A stretch of DNA of 64,000 bases from positions 26,661,001-26,725,000 of the forward strand of contig NC_079885.1 of NCBI RefSeq assembly GCF_029227915.1, given 5' to 3'. Origin of the DNA: Hydractinia symbiolongicarpus. Its lineage: Eukaryota; Cnidaria; Hydrozoa; Anthoathecata; Hydractiniidae. Shown piece after piece: positions 1 to 12,245 of this stretch (positions are counted from its first letter, which is position 1; the number at the start of each line of letters is the position of its first letter). A program made the translations under genes and the position numbers. The notes beneath the pieces are model-generated. The model had not been told where the DNA came from. It saw nothing but the letters and a program-made list of their open reading frames with translations, and ran no database searches.

Positions 1-328
1 GTCATAATTGATTTACAAAGCGAAAAAAAGAAAAGAAGTCTTATTTTATTCTTGAAAATTAAGTGTATAACAAAGACGTAGTTTTTTCTTGTCTTTTGAA
101 AAGATGTCTCTTTCTATTTTTGCAGCAAATCAATTTTTTGGTACTGCTTGGTCCTTTACTTGCAAAGAACTAAAGTCGTTTAATAATATTTCAAATTCAG
201 TTTAGTTGCTTATAAATGATTTGTTATAACAAAAAATAATTGTGTAATGATTCAAGGTTGTTTTCTTTAACCAAACAATCAAAAGGCTTGTAGTTTGAAG
301 GATATCTAACAAAATGTTGATTACTTAC

Positions 329-784
329 ATGTTGAGAGGGTATCAAATATTTATCTGGACCTGCATCCATCAGCAATTCGCCAGTGATCATTGGTAACTT
401 GACTTGATCAAGACACTGTTTTGTCTTCTCTTCATTTAAATGAGCTATACGATACATCAATTCGAACTTGTGTTTATAAACCTCAATGTTCTTTAAAGTG
501 CCAGCACTTTTTGGGATAGATTGTATCTTTGAATCAGTTAGGTTTTGGGTGTTTTGAGAAAGCCTTTTCATGGAATTTTTTCGCATTGAATGCCACAGCG
601 CATGTGCACCAAGATGGCCATATTTTTTCTTAAAATTAGACAAAGTTGTATTTGGTGGCTTGTCCTCAATGGTTGGATTTATAAATTGATTTGCTTTATC
701 CTTCCCGAATATTACTTCCAACTGTCTTTCTAACTCATCACCCTGCAGTTGACACAAATCTTCCTGTAACCAATCGGATCCCAT
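329..784 (-). CDS. Unidentified conserved-looking protein, first visible exon (partial)
   Basis: I do not recognise this protein. The open frame runs from an ATG at 784 (protein begins MGSDWLQEDL) for about 152 residues and ends at a textbook donor, GTAAGT at 328-323, right after ...YLIPSQH. The open frame past the donor is therefore probably intron, and later exons should lie left of the window. An in-frame upstream ATG at 820 would add a hydrophobic stretch (FHFFSFICI); I prefer 784 because that stretch looks like AT-rich leader. The protein is soluble, basic and mostly helical in character (KKKYGHLGAHALW, HKFELMYRIAHLNEEK). It has no membrane segment and no catalytic motif I can name. Its composition, less AT-driven than nearby shadow frames, is the main argument that it is real. 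Confidence 0.55.
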
Positions 785-847
785 AATGCAAATGAAACTA
801 AAAAAATGGAAAACAAACATTGAGTTTGAAAGCTTTTTAATACTCGT

Positions 848-950
848 GATTGATCGAAAAAAATTTTCAGTAATTTTCTAACCTACTAGTATACCAGCCT
901 GATTGATTGAAAAAAATTTTCAGTAATTTTCTGACCTAGTATACCAGCCT
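848..950. repeat. Local tandem duplication, about 50 bp x 2
   Basis: Copy 1 is 848-900 and copy 2 is 901-950. Both read GATTGAT(C/T)GAAAAAAATTTT, then CAGTAATTTTCT, then TATACCAGCCT, with a 3-bp length difference. The duplication sits just upstream of the minus-strand exon at 329-784, so it could lie in its promoter or 5' UTR. Confidence 0.85.
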
Positions 951-3359
951 GAGTTTTTTACATCATAAATGAATTAGACATGAACATTGGTGGCCTAACT
1001 AGCCTGCAACAAGATAGTTTTACGGCTAATATGTACGGCTAATATTTAGCTGCTTATACAGCCAATTATTTGGTACTAGATCTCTACCATACCACCTTTT
1101 TTTTACTTAAATTTTTACATTCTTCTTTAGTCAACTACTTAAGCCACTTTTGCAAGGACTTCAGTATGTAAACATGACATGTTTTTGATGGTCACATCCA
1201 TATTAAAATTGCCACGCAAAATGTCCATAGTGTTATAACATTTATATTTTTAGACTCCATGAGCAGACTATATATTTTTTCATATCACGCCTAGGCATTA
1301 TTCAATTAGCAAGTTTCATTCAGAAAGCTTAACTTTATAACCAACCACCTCTCCAGGGCGAATCTTTTATTTTGTTTACCTACTTTCGCATTTTAGTAAA
1401 TTCTTCAACACTTAAACCTTGCAATAAATTTTTCAAGAAGTGAGCTAATGACGTGTGAAGTCATGAATGACAAAGTGCACTTTTGTTCGATAATGGTGGC
1501 GACCGCTAATGTAATTATTGTTTTTGGGAGATTAAGTTTGGACATATATAAAAATATTTAAAAAAGATAAAAAATATTCAGGGCTTCATCATTTTCTTTA
1601 CAACCCTATGTTTTTGCATTGTGTTTCATGAGCTTACAATAATGTGGTATAGCTAAGTTATGATACCTAAAAACTACTCTTGAATGACCCTTTAAGGATG
1701 TGCAACCGCATAATGGACCTTAACCGAATTCCGTGTTTTTCGTAACTTTTGTGTTCAGTATGGTAGATTATTAGGCCTGTGAGTTTTTCAGTCTCAGGAA
1801 ATCTTTTTGTGATGCATTATTATTACATTCAAATGCTGAATTTCTTGAGTTTTTTGTGGCAGGGGTTATTTTTTGGAACAAAATAAATAAATAACCATGG
1901 GAAGAGTTCATGTGTGATGTGTTGAAATAACTTTTGTCATTTTCTTATGGGTTCTTATGAGTTTCTTTCGTTTTTTAGGTCATCTAGCTACACCTCGGAA
2001 GGCTGGAAGTTTAATGTATAGACAAGAATGTAATCTAACTAAGTGCTGGACGTGATTAAACAAACAAATTAAACCCTATATGATCTTGTCATTATTATTT
2101 TGTAAATTTTTAGATTTAAAAGATCGGATTAAAAATCACGTTTTTATGTACAAAAAATGAAAGTTAATTTCAAATGCTTTGTATTGTTAGAATGCTTTCA
2201 GAAATGTTTAAAACCTACACAAATAAAATTTCCAGAAGATTTATTTAGTTTTATTATTTTCTGTTTTAATGCCTACACAACTTCCAATTCAGTCCTATTT
2301 TGTTCTCACTTATGAAATTTTACAGTAGTTTAAAAAGAAGTGCAAGAAAATTCAGATTCTGGTTTGTTCTTATTTTCTAACAAAATTCAGACTCGGGTTG
2401 TTAGTTCTGAAAAAAGTTTTTTCCTATTCAAAAATATTCGGGCCCTGTCTTTTCTTGATTTGAATTGCTTAATTAGTTCTTGCAATTTTCCCGAATGTGG
2501 ATGTCTTCTCGAGATTAAATTCTAGGGTAGCAAAAATGTATTTCGGCAAAATAAAAATTACGCTAGAGAATCAGTACGCCGTTTTCGCAAAACTGAGTGC
2601 CAAATGATCCTATGTTTTGTCCCATCCTGACTAGAGCCAGGGAGGAGGAGGGTGCTAACAGCTTCAAGGCCCATATCCCTGCAAACATTGCCGCTTCTGG
2701 TTCTTAATGAACTAATTTTGCTTGCAATTTGCGAGAATGCTTTTTTTAATTTCTAGTTTTCACATTCCTGTCTTTTTTGCAAAGTGAAATTGTGGAGCAA
2801 GTTTGCTACATGCAAGGTATACCAAGAGAATTGTTGAGATTCTCAAAATTTTGATAGCAAAAAAATCATATAAAATCAGCGTAAAGAAATAGGACTGATA
2901 TTTTTGCACATAAAGCTAGGGTATTTTTTTTCTAATAAAACAAATACGTTTGGACCGAGGGGTTAAAGTATAAGTCTAGTAAAAAATGCAATAAGTACAG
3001 CTCGTACCCCCCCCCCCCCCCCACCCCTGGATTATGACCACCCGTCTTTTGGTCCAGATTATACGTTCGCCGAACTTGAACACACAGAGAGGAATATGCT
3101 GTGAACAAGAAACGATAGTTGGCATTTTAGACACGTATATTCTACAGACCTAAAACATGCCTTATTTCTTTGTATTATAGCTAATTATTGTATAAATAAT
3201 TAATTAATTATTTTGCAATTTTGCTTCTAATACTATTATAGTTGTATTTTAATGAAAAATTATAGTATTAAAAGGGTTTTTTCTTTTGAAATAATTTATT
3301 GCTAGTCCTGTTTCTAATCGACTTTACTTGTGTATTTTAAGCTTTTTTGTTGCTGTGCT
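951..3359. other. Gene-free AT-rich stretch
   Basis: No exon with convincing coding character or splice sites is visible. A poly(C) run lies at about 3008-3022. The segment around 2705-2760 (a CTTGCAATTTGCGA core followed by TTTTTTTAATTTCTAGT) recurs at about 6051-6105, so it is the end of an unnamed dispersed repeat. ORFs here are short and of shadow quality. Confidence 0.6.
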
Positions 3360-3702
3360 AGATAGATAGATAGATGTGCATATTTTACATGGCTAGCCTC
3401 ACAAATATCGAGGGATATACCCTGTCTATTATTTCCAGGAGGGGCCATGGCGTAGATGGAGAGTCCTAGAGTATTTAATGCTCATTTTGAGCTACGCAGA
3501 CCCAATTAGAGCCCGCGCTCTACTAGACAACTCCCGGCAACATCCAACGGCCCACACAGTGTGCCATCTTCCCAATTTCCCTCACATGGCTTGGGTTAAC
3601 CCGGGGCTATGGTAACATTCACTCGCCCATGTTGAATCGCCGTCAAGAGGAATCGAACCCCGGTCTCCCGCACAGAGTACGAGAGCTATAACCACTAACT
3701 GC
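3360..3702 (-). mobile_element. tRNA-derived SINE, copy 1 (head truncated)
   Basis: This copy has the same sequence as 6768-7115 and 40963-41310. The 3' tail is the (GATA)n run at its left edge. The tRNA-like head is at the right: on the minus strand it has a B box GGTTCGATTCC and most of a tRNA-like fold. The head is cut at about 3702, where copies 2 and 3 continue into CTACGGCGC, so this copy lacks the first tRNA-like bases. Confidence 0.8.
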
Positions 3703-6591
3703 AGATTTGAGTTGGATTGGAAAGCTCCTGTGTAAGCTACCCTTTTCTAAAGAAATATTGATGTAATTTGTATAATTATAACGCGTCAAGCTGTGTTTTA
3801 TTGTATTGTTTCTAAGAAGATGTAAGAATACAATATTATCAATTTTAATTGGTTTTATCCAAATCAAGGTAAAGCTTAATCACACGAAAGGTAGCTAGCT
3901 AGAGCTCTGTTTTGTATAAAAGAATTAAAAATAATTTGTCGAATACATATGGAGAAGCTGTATTACTACCTGACTGATAGCCAGATATAGGAAAACCTAT
4001 AGCTAGGGCGCAGACAAAACAAATAGCTCTGGGTGCTAGAGTGAGCCGACCAACCGTTTTTTATCACAGTTTTTTATTTATTATATAAGTAACCTGTTAC
4101 AGTAATTAAAAAAAATATCCACTTTTGCTATCAAACCAACAGCAATGTAATTGTCAATAGGAATTAGTTGTCCGTACACCCTCCCTGAGAACAAGGTTTA
4201 AAACGACATTAAAACATTAAAACTGTCATTAAACAGAACTCCAAGGACGCCCAAGCCGCACACGTCCTCTAAACAGTGTGGGCATCTCCGAAACTGCTTG
4301 TAATTTTAAAACAAGGGTACTGATAAGCTGCATACGCCGTAAAACGTGCATGCGTTTTTTTGGGCAAGTTTGGCGTTTTGAAAAAAATTCAATATTCACC
4401 CGAAAAAACCTGCATAGACCATAAAATAAACTATGTGGTAGCAAAGTTCTTAAAAGAACTGTTTTTGATGGTTTTTGATAAAATTTACTTGATAAATAAC
4501 TTATATATAAACTTTATTAACTCCTTTCTCTTAAAGCACCTTTTTCCAACTATCGTCCACAAGGTATGTTACAAGGAATTGAATTTTGGAAATGCTCCAG
4601 GCAAGTTCGGGAAAGTGTGGGGGGTTTTGGAAGACAACCGCTAATTTAATTCGAAAAGTTGCCCGAACTCACTCTTATATATGTGGGTGTTTGCAGCTTA
4701 TTGACACCCTCTTATTTTAGAATATTCTCAGGAATAATAGACCAAGAGAAATTACATCACAGTTTCTTGTCCACCACCCACGTCTGTTTGAGAACAACAC
4801 ACATAAAAAAGTTCATTATTTTTTAAATTATTTTTGTAAAAATTACTATTTTATTCACGATAAACCATTTGTCAGCCATTTTATTCATCCAACAAAGAAT
4901 CCTATCCAAAGTGCTTTCCTATTAGTGCTGAATTTAATAATTGACATGATTCAGCATAGTTTTTAAAAGGGTCTGATTGCAAAATATGGTTGCCAAAGTT
5001 CAGTACTTGTAATATTTTTGTATTTGTTTACTCAGCTTCTAAAACACAGACAAGAGACATTATAATTTCCTCTGGGTGATTACATTAATGTTGGTTGAAA
5101 AAAAACCTGAATGATGAGAAGCATGTGTTTTTGAATGGGGACAATAAACATATTTAATTTCCCTTGGTCTTGCACCAATCAAGTTCTGAAAAAATAAACA
5201 CTTTTAAAATGATTTTGTCAGATTTGGAAACTGTTAGTATGGTTGGAACTTTGCATATAAAATTAGTAAAGTTGCCGGATTGTTTAGTTTTTTCTTTTAT
5301 ACTTTTCCAAATTAGCCTTAATTATTTATGAGATGAAAAACAGCGCTTTCAATTCCATTGACTTGGCCATCCCTTAAAGGCACTGGAAGCTTCACTATAT
5401 GAAAATGTTTTCTTTTTCTTTTAGATTGTGTACAATGGGAGTGAGTGATGTAATCTTCCAATACGTGTGGTGAAAAGAACGCGAAACCTTTATTGTTTTT
5501 CTGCCCAAAATTAAAGCTATATATTTAATAAATCTTGATAAAGTTAAAAAACTGATTTGATTTGTTTGTTTTTGTTTTAATTGTTTTCTGTGAGTTTTCG
5601 AAATTCGTTCCAGCAGATTCTGTGGCTTCTAGCGCAGGTAATTTTACGTGAAAAAAAACTGTTTTGTTGTAAGGTCATTTACGAAATCGTTAATGTTAGG
5701 ACCAACTTCTGCCTGCGGGTTGTACAACTGGATATATTACATATCTTTTGGAATACTGCTAAAAGTGTAATTTGGGAAAAGGCGGTACAAAATTTTAACA
5801 CGCGTTATTCGTTTTTGTTAGTTTCGCGTAATCTAATTTTCTTGCACATTTTGAAAAGAATATCCCACGCACATCAAATACTCGCGCAGTCTATTCGCAA
5901 ATGCACAACGAATTGTTCTGCAGAGCGTTCATTTTCCTACCTTGTCCCAAGGGTTCTTCTACGCTATGATATTCAATTCCGATGTATTTCGGAAGATGCT
6001 AGCGCCAAAGAAACAAGAAGCGCTAGGGACAAAGTATTGGATAGTTTAATTTAGCTTGCAACTTGCGAAATGATTCGCAACGTTTTTTTTAATTTCTAGT
6101 AGTCATAACGAGTTACTGAAACTTTGTGTATCATGCATGCCCTAATCAGCAAGCTAATCATTGATCGACAGACAATAAACATGCATAGCTGGCTAAACAT
6201 ATATTATAAAATAAAATACCTGAAATTTGCTAGCTATAGTTAGCTAGCTAGTTAAAAAAAATATTTAATCTTTCAACCATATCAGGGATCAACTCCCATT
6301 TGTTTGTTTACACTTGTCGGCAAGGTTTCAGCTAATTGCTTAAAGCTACACCATGCAAAGACGACAATATACTGTGGATCGGGACTACGCCATTTCCGAA
6401 TTTTTATCATCATTAGTTTCGGGGCCGGCCCCCCGTGTAGAAAAAGCCACTAGGCGCAGCAGGAGTACAATGGAAAAGAGAACCATAACAACTTGAATTT
6501 TGATGAGGTCTACCAGGACCCGTAAAAAACCAAAACAAATTTGTTTACACGTTGCTTTTATTGTGTGCATGTGACGTACGGAGTGTGGTTT
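3703..6591. other. Gene-free stretch with dispersed-repeat remnants
   Basis: No gene is supported. A 157-codon open frame at 5581-6054 overlaps a dispersed repeat whose right end (6051-6105) also occurs at 2705-2760. GCTAGCTA microsatellite patches occur at about 3892-3904 and 6224-6255. Confidence 0.55.
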
Positions 6592-6720
6592 CTATACGGA
6601 GTAATACTCCGTATAGTTGCTATTTATATTAATATTTCTTCGTCTATATGGAGTAAACATGTCGCTATACGAAGTTATACTCCGTATACACATGCCTATA
6701 CGGAGCCGTACTCTGTATAG
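6592..6720. repeat. Cluster of 25-bp palindromes (CTATACGGAGT core)
   Basis: Three stem-loop units are present. 6592-6616 is CTATACGGAGT-AAT-ACTCCGTATAG with perfect 11-bp arms. 6665-6688 has near-perfect arms around TAT. 6696-6720 has imperfect arms around CGT. A half-unit (CTATATGGAGT) lies near 6645. Each unit could fold as a cruciform or serve as a dimer binding site. The cluster directly abuts SINE copy 2. Confidence 0.8.
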
Positions 6721-6767
6721 CTGCACATTCCGAATGGAACATGTAGACCTGAAAACGCTTAGAAAAT

Positions 6768-7115
6768 ATAGATGTGCATATTTTACATGCCTAGCCTCAC
6801 TAATATCGAGAGATATACCCTGTCTATTATTTCCAGGAAGGACCATGGCTTTGATGGAGAGTCCTAGAGTATTTAATGCTCGTTTTGAGCTACGCAGACC
6901 CAATTAGGGCCCGCGCTCTACTAGACAACTCCCGGCAACATCCAACAACACACACATGGAGCCATTTCCCCAATTTCCCTCACATGGCTTGGGTTAACCC
7001 GGGGCTATGGTAACATTCACTTGCATTCACTCCCATGTTGAATCGCCGTCAAAAGGAATCGAACCCCGGTCTCCCGCACAGAGTACGAGAGTTATGACCA
7101 CTAATCTACGGCGCT
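6768..7115 (-). mobile_element. tRNA-derived SINE, copy 2
   Basis: Full-length relative of the copies at 3360 and 40963, with a complete tRNA-like head at its right end (about 7040-7115 on +). It is more diverged than the other two: the cognate of GGCCCACACAGTGTGCC is altered at about 6945-6965, and there is a CATTCACT-type duplication near 7015-7030. The tail here is short (TATAGATG). Confidence 0.85.
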
Positions 7116-7945
7116 ACATATAAATGTTTAAACATTTTGCTGACGTCTGCAAAGTACAAAAACATTTTTTTTCTAGAAATTTGTATACCAGTTGCCTTAA
7201 TCGTATAGGTCCTAAAACACTGCTTAAGAAAATGTATAGGATCATGTATTTTTGACAAATGGTTGCAGAGATATTAGGGTTTGAAGGTTTTTTTGATGAC
7301 GTCTTCGCCCGTTCATTCCGAAACGGATTTGGGGACCCAGGTTTGGGAAACTTACCCAAATTGGTCCCAGGTTGTCTCTAGTTACTCACGCGGTGAAAAA
7401 TGAGTGACGTCAGCACCCTGTTTCCAAGTTCTTTGGCCTCAATGGTAGGGTCATATGCTTTTGACGAACGGTTATGAAGATAACGATTTACCAATTTTGC
7501 TGACATCAGAAAATGTCTGTTAAAGTACAAAAAATGTTTTATAAAACTTTTACAACCGTTGCCTCTATCGTGATCAAAATAATGAAAGAGATCATGTGCT
7601 CTTTAGACGAACGCCTGCTGAGAAGATATAAGGGTCTTATATTTCGCTGACGTCAGCAAGAAGCTGCCAAAATACTAGTTATTTTTTTTAAAAAAAATTA
7701 TAATCGTTGCACTCATCCTATAGATCTGAAATCACTGATTAAGAAAATGTATAAGATCATGTACTTCTGACAAACAGTTGCAGAAATATTGAGGTTTAAA
7801 TGTTTTTTAATAACAATCCGCTCATTCCAAAACGGATTTGATTTGTCCCAGGGTTTGGAAAATTTACCCAATTGGGTCTCAGGTTGTCCCTAGTTACCCA
7901 CGCGGTAAAAATGACCTTGTTTCCAAATTATTTGAAGCTGCTGCT
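7116..7945. repeat. Diverged tandem repeat, about 515-bp period
   Basis: Blocks such as ACCCAAATTGG, CCCAGGTTGT and ACTCACGCGGTG (about 7350-7440) recur at about 7865-7930. The AAAATGTATA(A/G)GATCATGTA block recurs near 7230 and 7750, and TTTTGCTGAC(G/A)TC recurs near 7136 and 7497. These are old tandem or partly nested copies of one non-coding repeat. No ORF is conserved between the copies. Confidence 0.65.
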
Positions 7946-10900
7946 GGTAAATTAATGTTATTCACGTCGTGCCATAACATTAGAAAATTTAACATTTGAC
8001 ACATAAGTTTTTCGGTGAGATCAAAGGAAAATAAACACATGTGGAAATTGCCCCTCACAAACACACTGACACAGCTTATTATTTAAGCGATGACTACCAC
8101 GATTATAGCGCGTATCAATTTTGGCTCCTTGTGTTCTGAATGCAAAATTTTTACACACATTATTTAACACACGAATAATCATTTTGGTCAACCAGAAATA
8201 TTTAAACAGTAAATTCAATAAATTCTTAAAGTCAACATGCCAACCCTTGCCTGTTTGATATGACAGAAGACGGCAAAAAATATTTTTCGCCGTCTTCTCT
8301 TATATTAAAGGTAAAAAATCCTGGGGACTAGCGTGTAAACATGCCTTCAGCCGATTCCTCCAAGCGTTTCACAGAATTCTATTCAGCGTTATCGAATAAA
8401 ATTACTCAAAGTTGTGTGATGTAAACACGAAACAGTTCCGTAAAATATTTTGAAACTCAATTTCCCAAGGAAAGTTAAGATGGCACATGATAAGTAAACT
8501 GAATCAACGGAAAGGCAGACATTGCACTTTTTTATTGATCCACATCATCTGCGCTACGGGGTGCAACAGACTATGGACTTAAAAAAGTTGTTAAGAAGTG
8601 ACCGGATTTTTGGTACTATGACTAATATTTTGTACCGATTAAAGCTTTTTACCGTGTTTTTTTTTACCGACCAACCTCTACTCTACAGTTTATTTTTTGA
8701 CCGATTAATACAAAGTTTGGATATGTTTGTTTTACATTTTTTTTTGCAAACACGATATAAAAATAAGAACTTTTTAAATTCTTTTCCAGTGACTATGGTT
8801 GGTGCATATTAGTCGATCAAAAGAGACGAAATTCTATGCAAGAGATTTAACACATTTGAGCTTTAAAGGGACGAGTTTGTTAAAGGTGTTTTTTGTTCCC
8901 TCTTTCTGGTTAAATTCGAGGAAAATTAAAGAGTGTTCTTCAAATTTTTTAATCAGTTAATTAATCAATTAATTAATAATTTTAATTAAATACAGTATTA
9001 ATTTTTGGAAAGTTTAGCTGGCAGTTCCATATAGGTTGACCAGACACTCTGTATAGCAGAAGGCCATGCTATAGAAGCTGGCGTCCTTTCTAAATACGAC
9101 AATGTTTAGATTAGTGTTAGGATTCTTGAAAAACGACTGCTAGAAACAGGATTGAGGAGAAGAGGCAGCCTGTGATTGATTTCGTTTGTAACGTAATTTC
9201 AAAGGAGACGGAGAAGTCAGCCGGGATAAATGGTTACCGAGGAACTGGGCACAGACTTAAAACAATATATAACATTCATGATAAACGTGACGAAATAGAT
9301 TGATCCTGTTAAATCAACGAATGGGAAAGCTGGGAAGTTAAAGGAGATTTTCATAAAGCGAAATGGACGGCGAATTCGCCGGCGAAATATATCTAAGCAA
9401 GCGTAAAATTTGCTTAGCCTAAAAGCAGACACGGTTTCTACTTTTTAGCGGCAAAGTATTTTCCTTTATTTTTGAAAAGACGATTACCGGAAAGAATTTA
9501 ATGTTTTTACGCTCAAAACTTCTTTCTCGTAAAAGCCCTAGAACGAGGTTATTAAAGAAATTGAGGTTGTGAACAAAGATAAAACCGCCACTATTACACA
9601 CTCAATACGTTGTTGAATGTTTCCGGTCTGTATATTTAAGAAATTTAGCGCGTCACAACAAACGTCATCGTTCGAAGATGAAAGTATGCTATGAAGAGCG
9701 AACCAAATCACGAAAAGAAAAATTATTATTGGCCGTGAGGAAGTTTATAAACGTTCTAACAAATATTACATTTAAAACTTGCTTCTTTTAAGTTAACTTG
9801 CTAAGTTATATAGTCGTTAATCCGTAAAACAATCCGGGTTCATCAGTCGTTTATATTCCGGTCCTCTGATTATGGCCTATTCTGGGCATCACAATTTCGT
9901 GCAATTTTAGCAACCCAGATACCATTGTGAACACAATTGGTATTATTACTGTAGCGAAATAGATGTTGTCCAAATTTGGTCTGACTAAAAAAAGCTGAAC
10001 AAGTTCTGGGGACGAGGTTGTTATACTTTCTTGCAAAGTTTCAATTTCATATCTTGAAATAAAATCTTATTTTTCTTCGCCATTAATACAGACGTGCTAT
10101 CTGTGTCATATTGCATCAATGTTTTCTTCTCTTTCTCACAATCTCAGATGGTTAGATTGTTAAAAGAGACTTATAGGAAAGACCATGAAAGTGGATGGCT
10201 GTCAATGGCGTCTTTTATAGCTCATTCAGTATATCTTTGCAACGTCGTTCTTCAAGACATTTTGTCTCAGTAAAAGATCCTGTTGATGAGGATACAAAGT
10301 TTTTTTTTCCTTGTAAACACAAAATCTACAAAACAATAGAGGGCGTTACATTGCCTAAATCTAAGCCGTTAAAGGACCCTTTCTTTTTTCAGTCAACACA
10401 TGATCAGCTTAAAATTAGAGCCGCGATTGATGGCTGAAGACACCCCAATTTAACCTCTTTAAAACATCAGAATCACTTGTCATGACAACTTAGTGCTCAG
10501 GAGTTATGGAGGTCCAGCCGTGGGGAGGTTTTTGCCCGGATATTTGCAGGACTCGTCCTTTAAAATCAACAGTGATGTTATAGTACTATCAGGAACCGAG
10601 CTTGTGCCCCTTATTTTTCTTACTAACTGACAGTTTCTATATCGATTGAATCAAAAATAAACTTGAGAAAAAATTGAAGAAAAATGTTGCTCTAATTGCT
10701 CATTGTTTAGAGAGAAACAACTTGATTGTTAACATTACAAAAAAACAAACAAAAAAATATCAAAAAAAATCAGAGTGTTCGTCGTTCGATAAAGCACTAA
10801 ACCAATCTTTTTTTTTACTGATTGGCCATTAATTGGCCACTCCACATATGCTAAAAATAAAATAAAAGTTGAAGCGAGTCTCGTGTGTGCTAAACGAGAA

Positions 10901-11426
10901 AATCAATTCCTGTATTTGCAAGTACTCAAACATAGCCCCTGTGGACTGTGTAGCTTTAAACGTTTCTTTTTAAAGAAACCAGTGAAAGAATCTAGTACTA
11001 TGGCATTTTCCTTTTTCTTTTCATTTTTTTATTGAAATCTGCAGCCTCCAGTTACCTATAAACAGGTTTCTTTTGGAAAAATACAAAGACTTAATGTTTC
11101 ACGACACGAAGTATTTAAACAACGTTTAAACGCTTTCCCTAACATTGGGCTGATATGTTTACGTACTAAAAACATACTATCCTGAATTTAGTTTCATCAG
11201 CAACGAGAAAACTTTAAAAGTAGCAGAGGTACAGAGTAAAAATATATCTGTACACTCTCCTACCTTTATAGTTCAATCGCTATTCACAATATTCCTCAGG
11301 TTTGAATTCACTTTTGTTTCGTTATATTTAATTTCTAGAACTATCGATTTCTTTCCTACCACCTCCTCCTTCCACCAGATAAAGAATGAAAGTCGTTATA
11401 AACAACGAAATGTAAATCGAATGCAG
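7946..11426. other. Gene-free stretch (two weak exon candidates only)
   Basis: Apart from the hairpin at 8265, nothing here is firmly supported. A minus-strand frame at 9851-10036 encodes one hydrophobic segment (NIYFATVIIPIVFTMVSGLL). A plus-strand frame from about 10148 after a CTCAG also has a hydrophobic patch. Neither has a convincing partner exon. Confidence 0.45.
8265..8298. repeat. Perfect 10-bp-arm hairpin
   Basis: AGAAGACGGC (8265-8274) pairs perfectly with GCCGTCTTCT (8289-8298). The 14-nt spacer itself contains AAAAATATTTTT, so the pairing extends almost to the centre. Confidence 0.85.
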
Positions 11427-11535
11427 TGCAATGTAACGACGTCTCAATGTAACGACATCCCAATGTAACGACGTCTCAATGTAACGACATCCCAATGTAA
11501 CGACATCCCAATATAACGACGTCTCAATGTATGCC
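11427..11535. repeat. Minisatellite, about 15-bp unit
   Basis: About seven head-to-tail copies of CAATGTAACGACGTCT / CAATGTAACGACATCC, alternating in an almost regular 30-bp higher-order pattern. The repeat forces a repetitive minus-strand ORF (YIETSLHWDVVTL) that I do not treat as a gene. Confidence 0.9.
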
Positions 11536-12245
11536 GCATTCTTTCTTATCAACCGCGAAATTTCCATCTCCATCTCTCTATAAAATCGCACAGAGACAAA
11601 ATATTAATATTAGAGATTTTTAGAAAACTCTCGAATTTACTGCCTGAATGTGTATACAATAGTACCCAGATTTTTTAAAGGTAAAACCGCAAAATAGAAT
11701 AAACTTCCGCCCCACTAGAAGCGAATGCTCTGCCACAAGACTACCACTCGGCATTCTCATCCCCATAGCTCTTTGAACTGAACGAGGTTGTTTTAACATT
11801 TGACATTTTTGGACTGCAATTTTTCATCACTAAACGTATGTATTTATTTTTGTCGTAGTATTTCCCATTTTCCGACTAAACTGCCTTTGAGCGAATTTGG
11901 TATTTCTAGCGTTTGTGTATATTCAAAAGGTTTCTGCCTTTACCGACATCAAAGCTGGATTGTAATAATTTTTAAAATTTGACTCTCTTAGGGGCTATTT
12001 CTTTCGCACACAAGAATCGGTTCTGAATGCCACGTCAACGATCTCATGGTTCAATATTAAAAAACACGATGAATGTTTCGACATTTTACTAAATTAGAAA
12101 AACATGCAGATATTTGCTGCTGATATCAGCATATTTTAGCCCTCGAGTGTCACACCTCCGTATATATAGGAGTTAATCATCTTTAATTGGCATCAAAATT
12201 TAGATAAAAACACTAGATCGCATTTGGCCTTGAAATGTGCTTTAA

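Noticed and set aside
5581-6054. 157-codon plus-strand ORF with AERSFSYL, reminiscent of the hAT transposase C-terminus
   Set aside because: Only one short string matches, the rest has no hAT character, and the frame lies in a dispersed repeat whose end recurs at 2705-2760 without the ORF.
9851-10269. Membrane-protein exons (minus 9851-10036; plus from ~10148)
   Set aside because: Single hydrophobic segments on opposite strands, no partner exons, no motif of a receptor or transporter family.
11328-11591. 87-codon minus-strand ORF with repeated YIETSLHWDVVTL
   Set aside because: The repetition simply translates the 15-bp minisatellite at 11427-11535.
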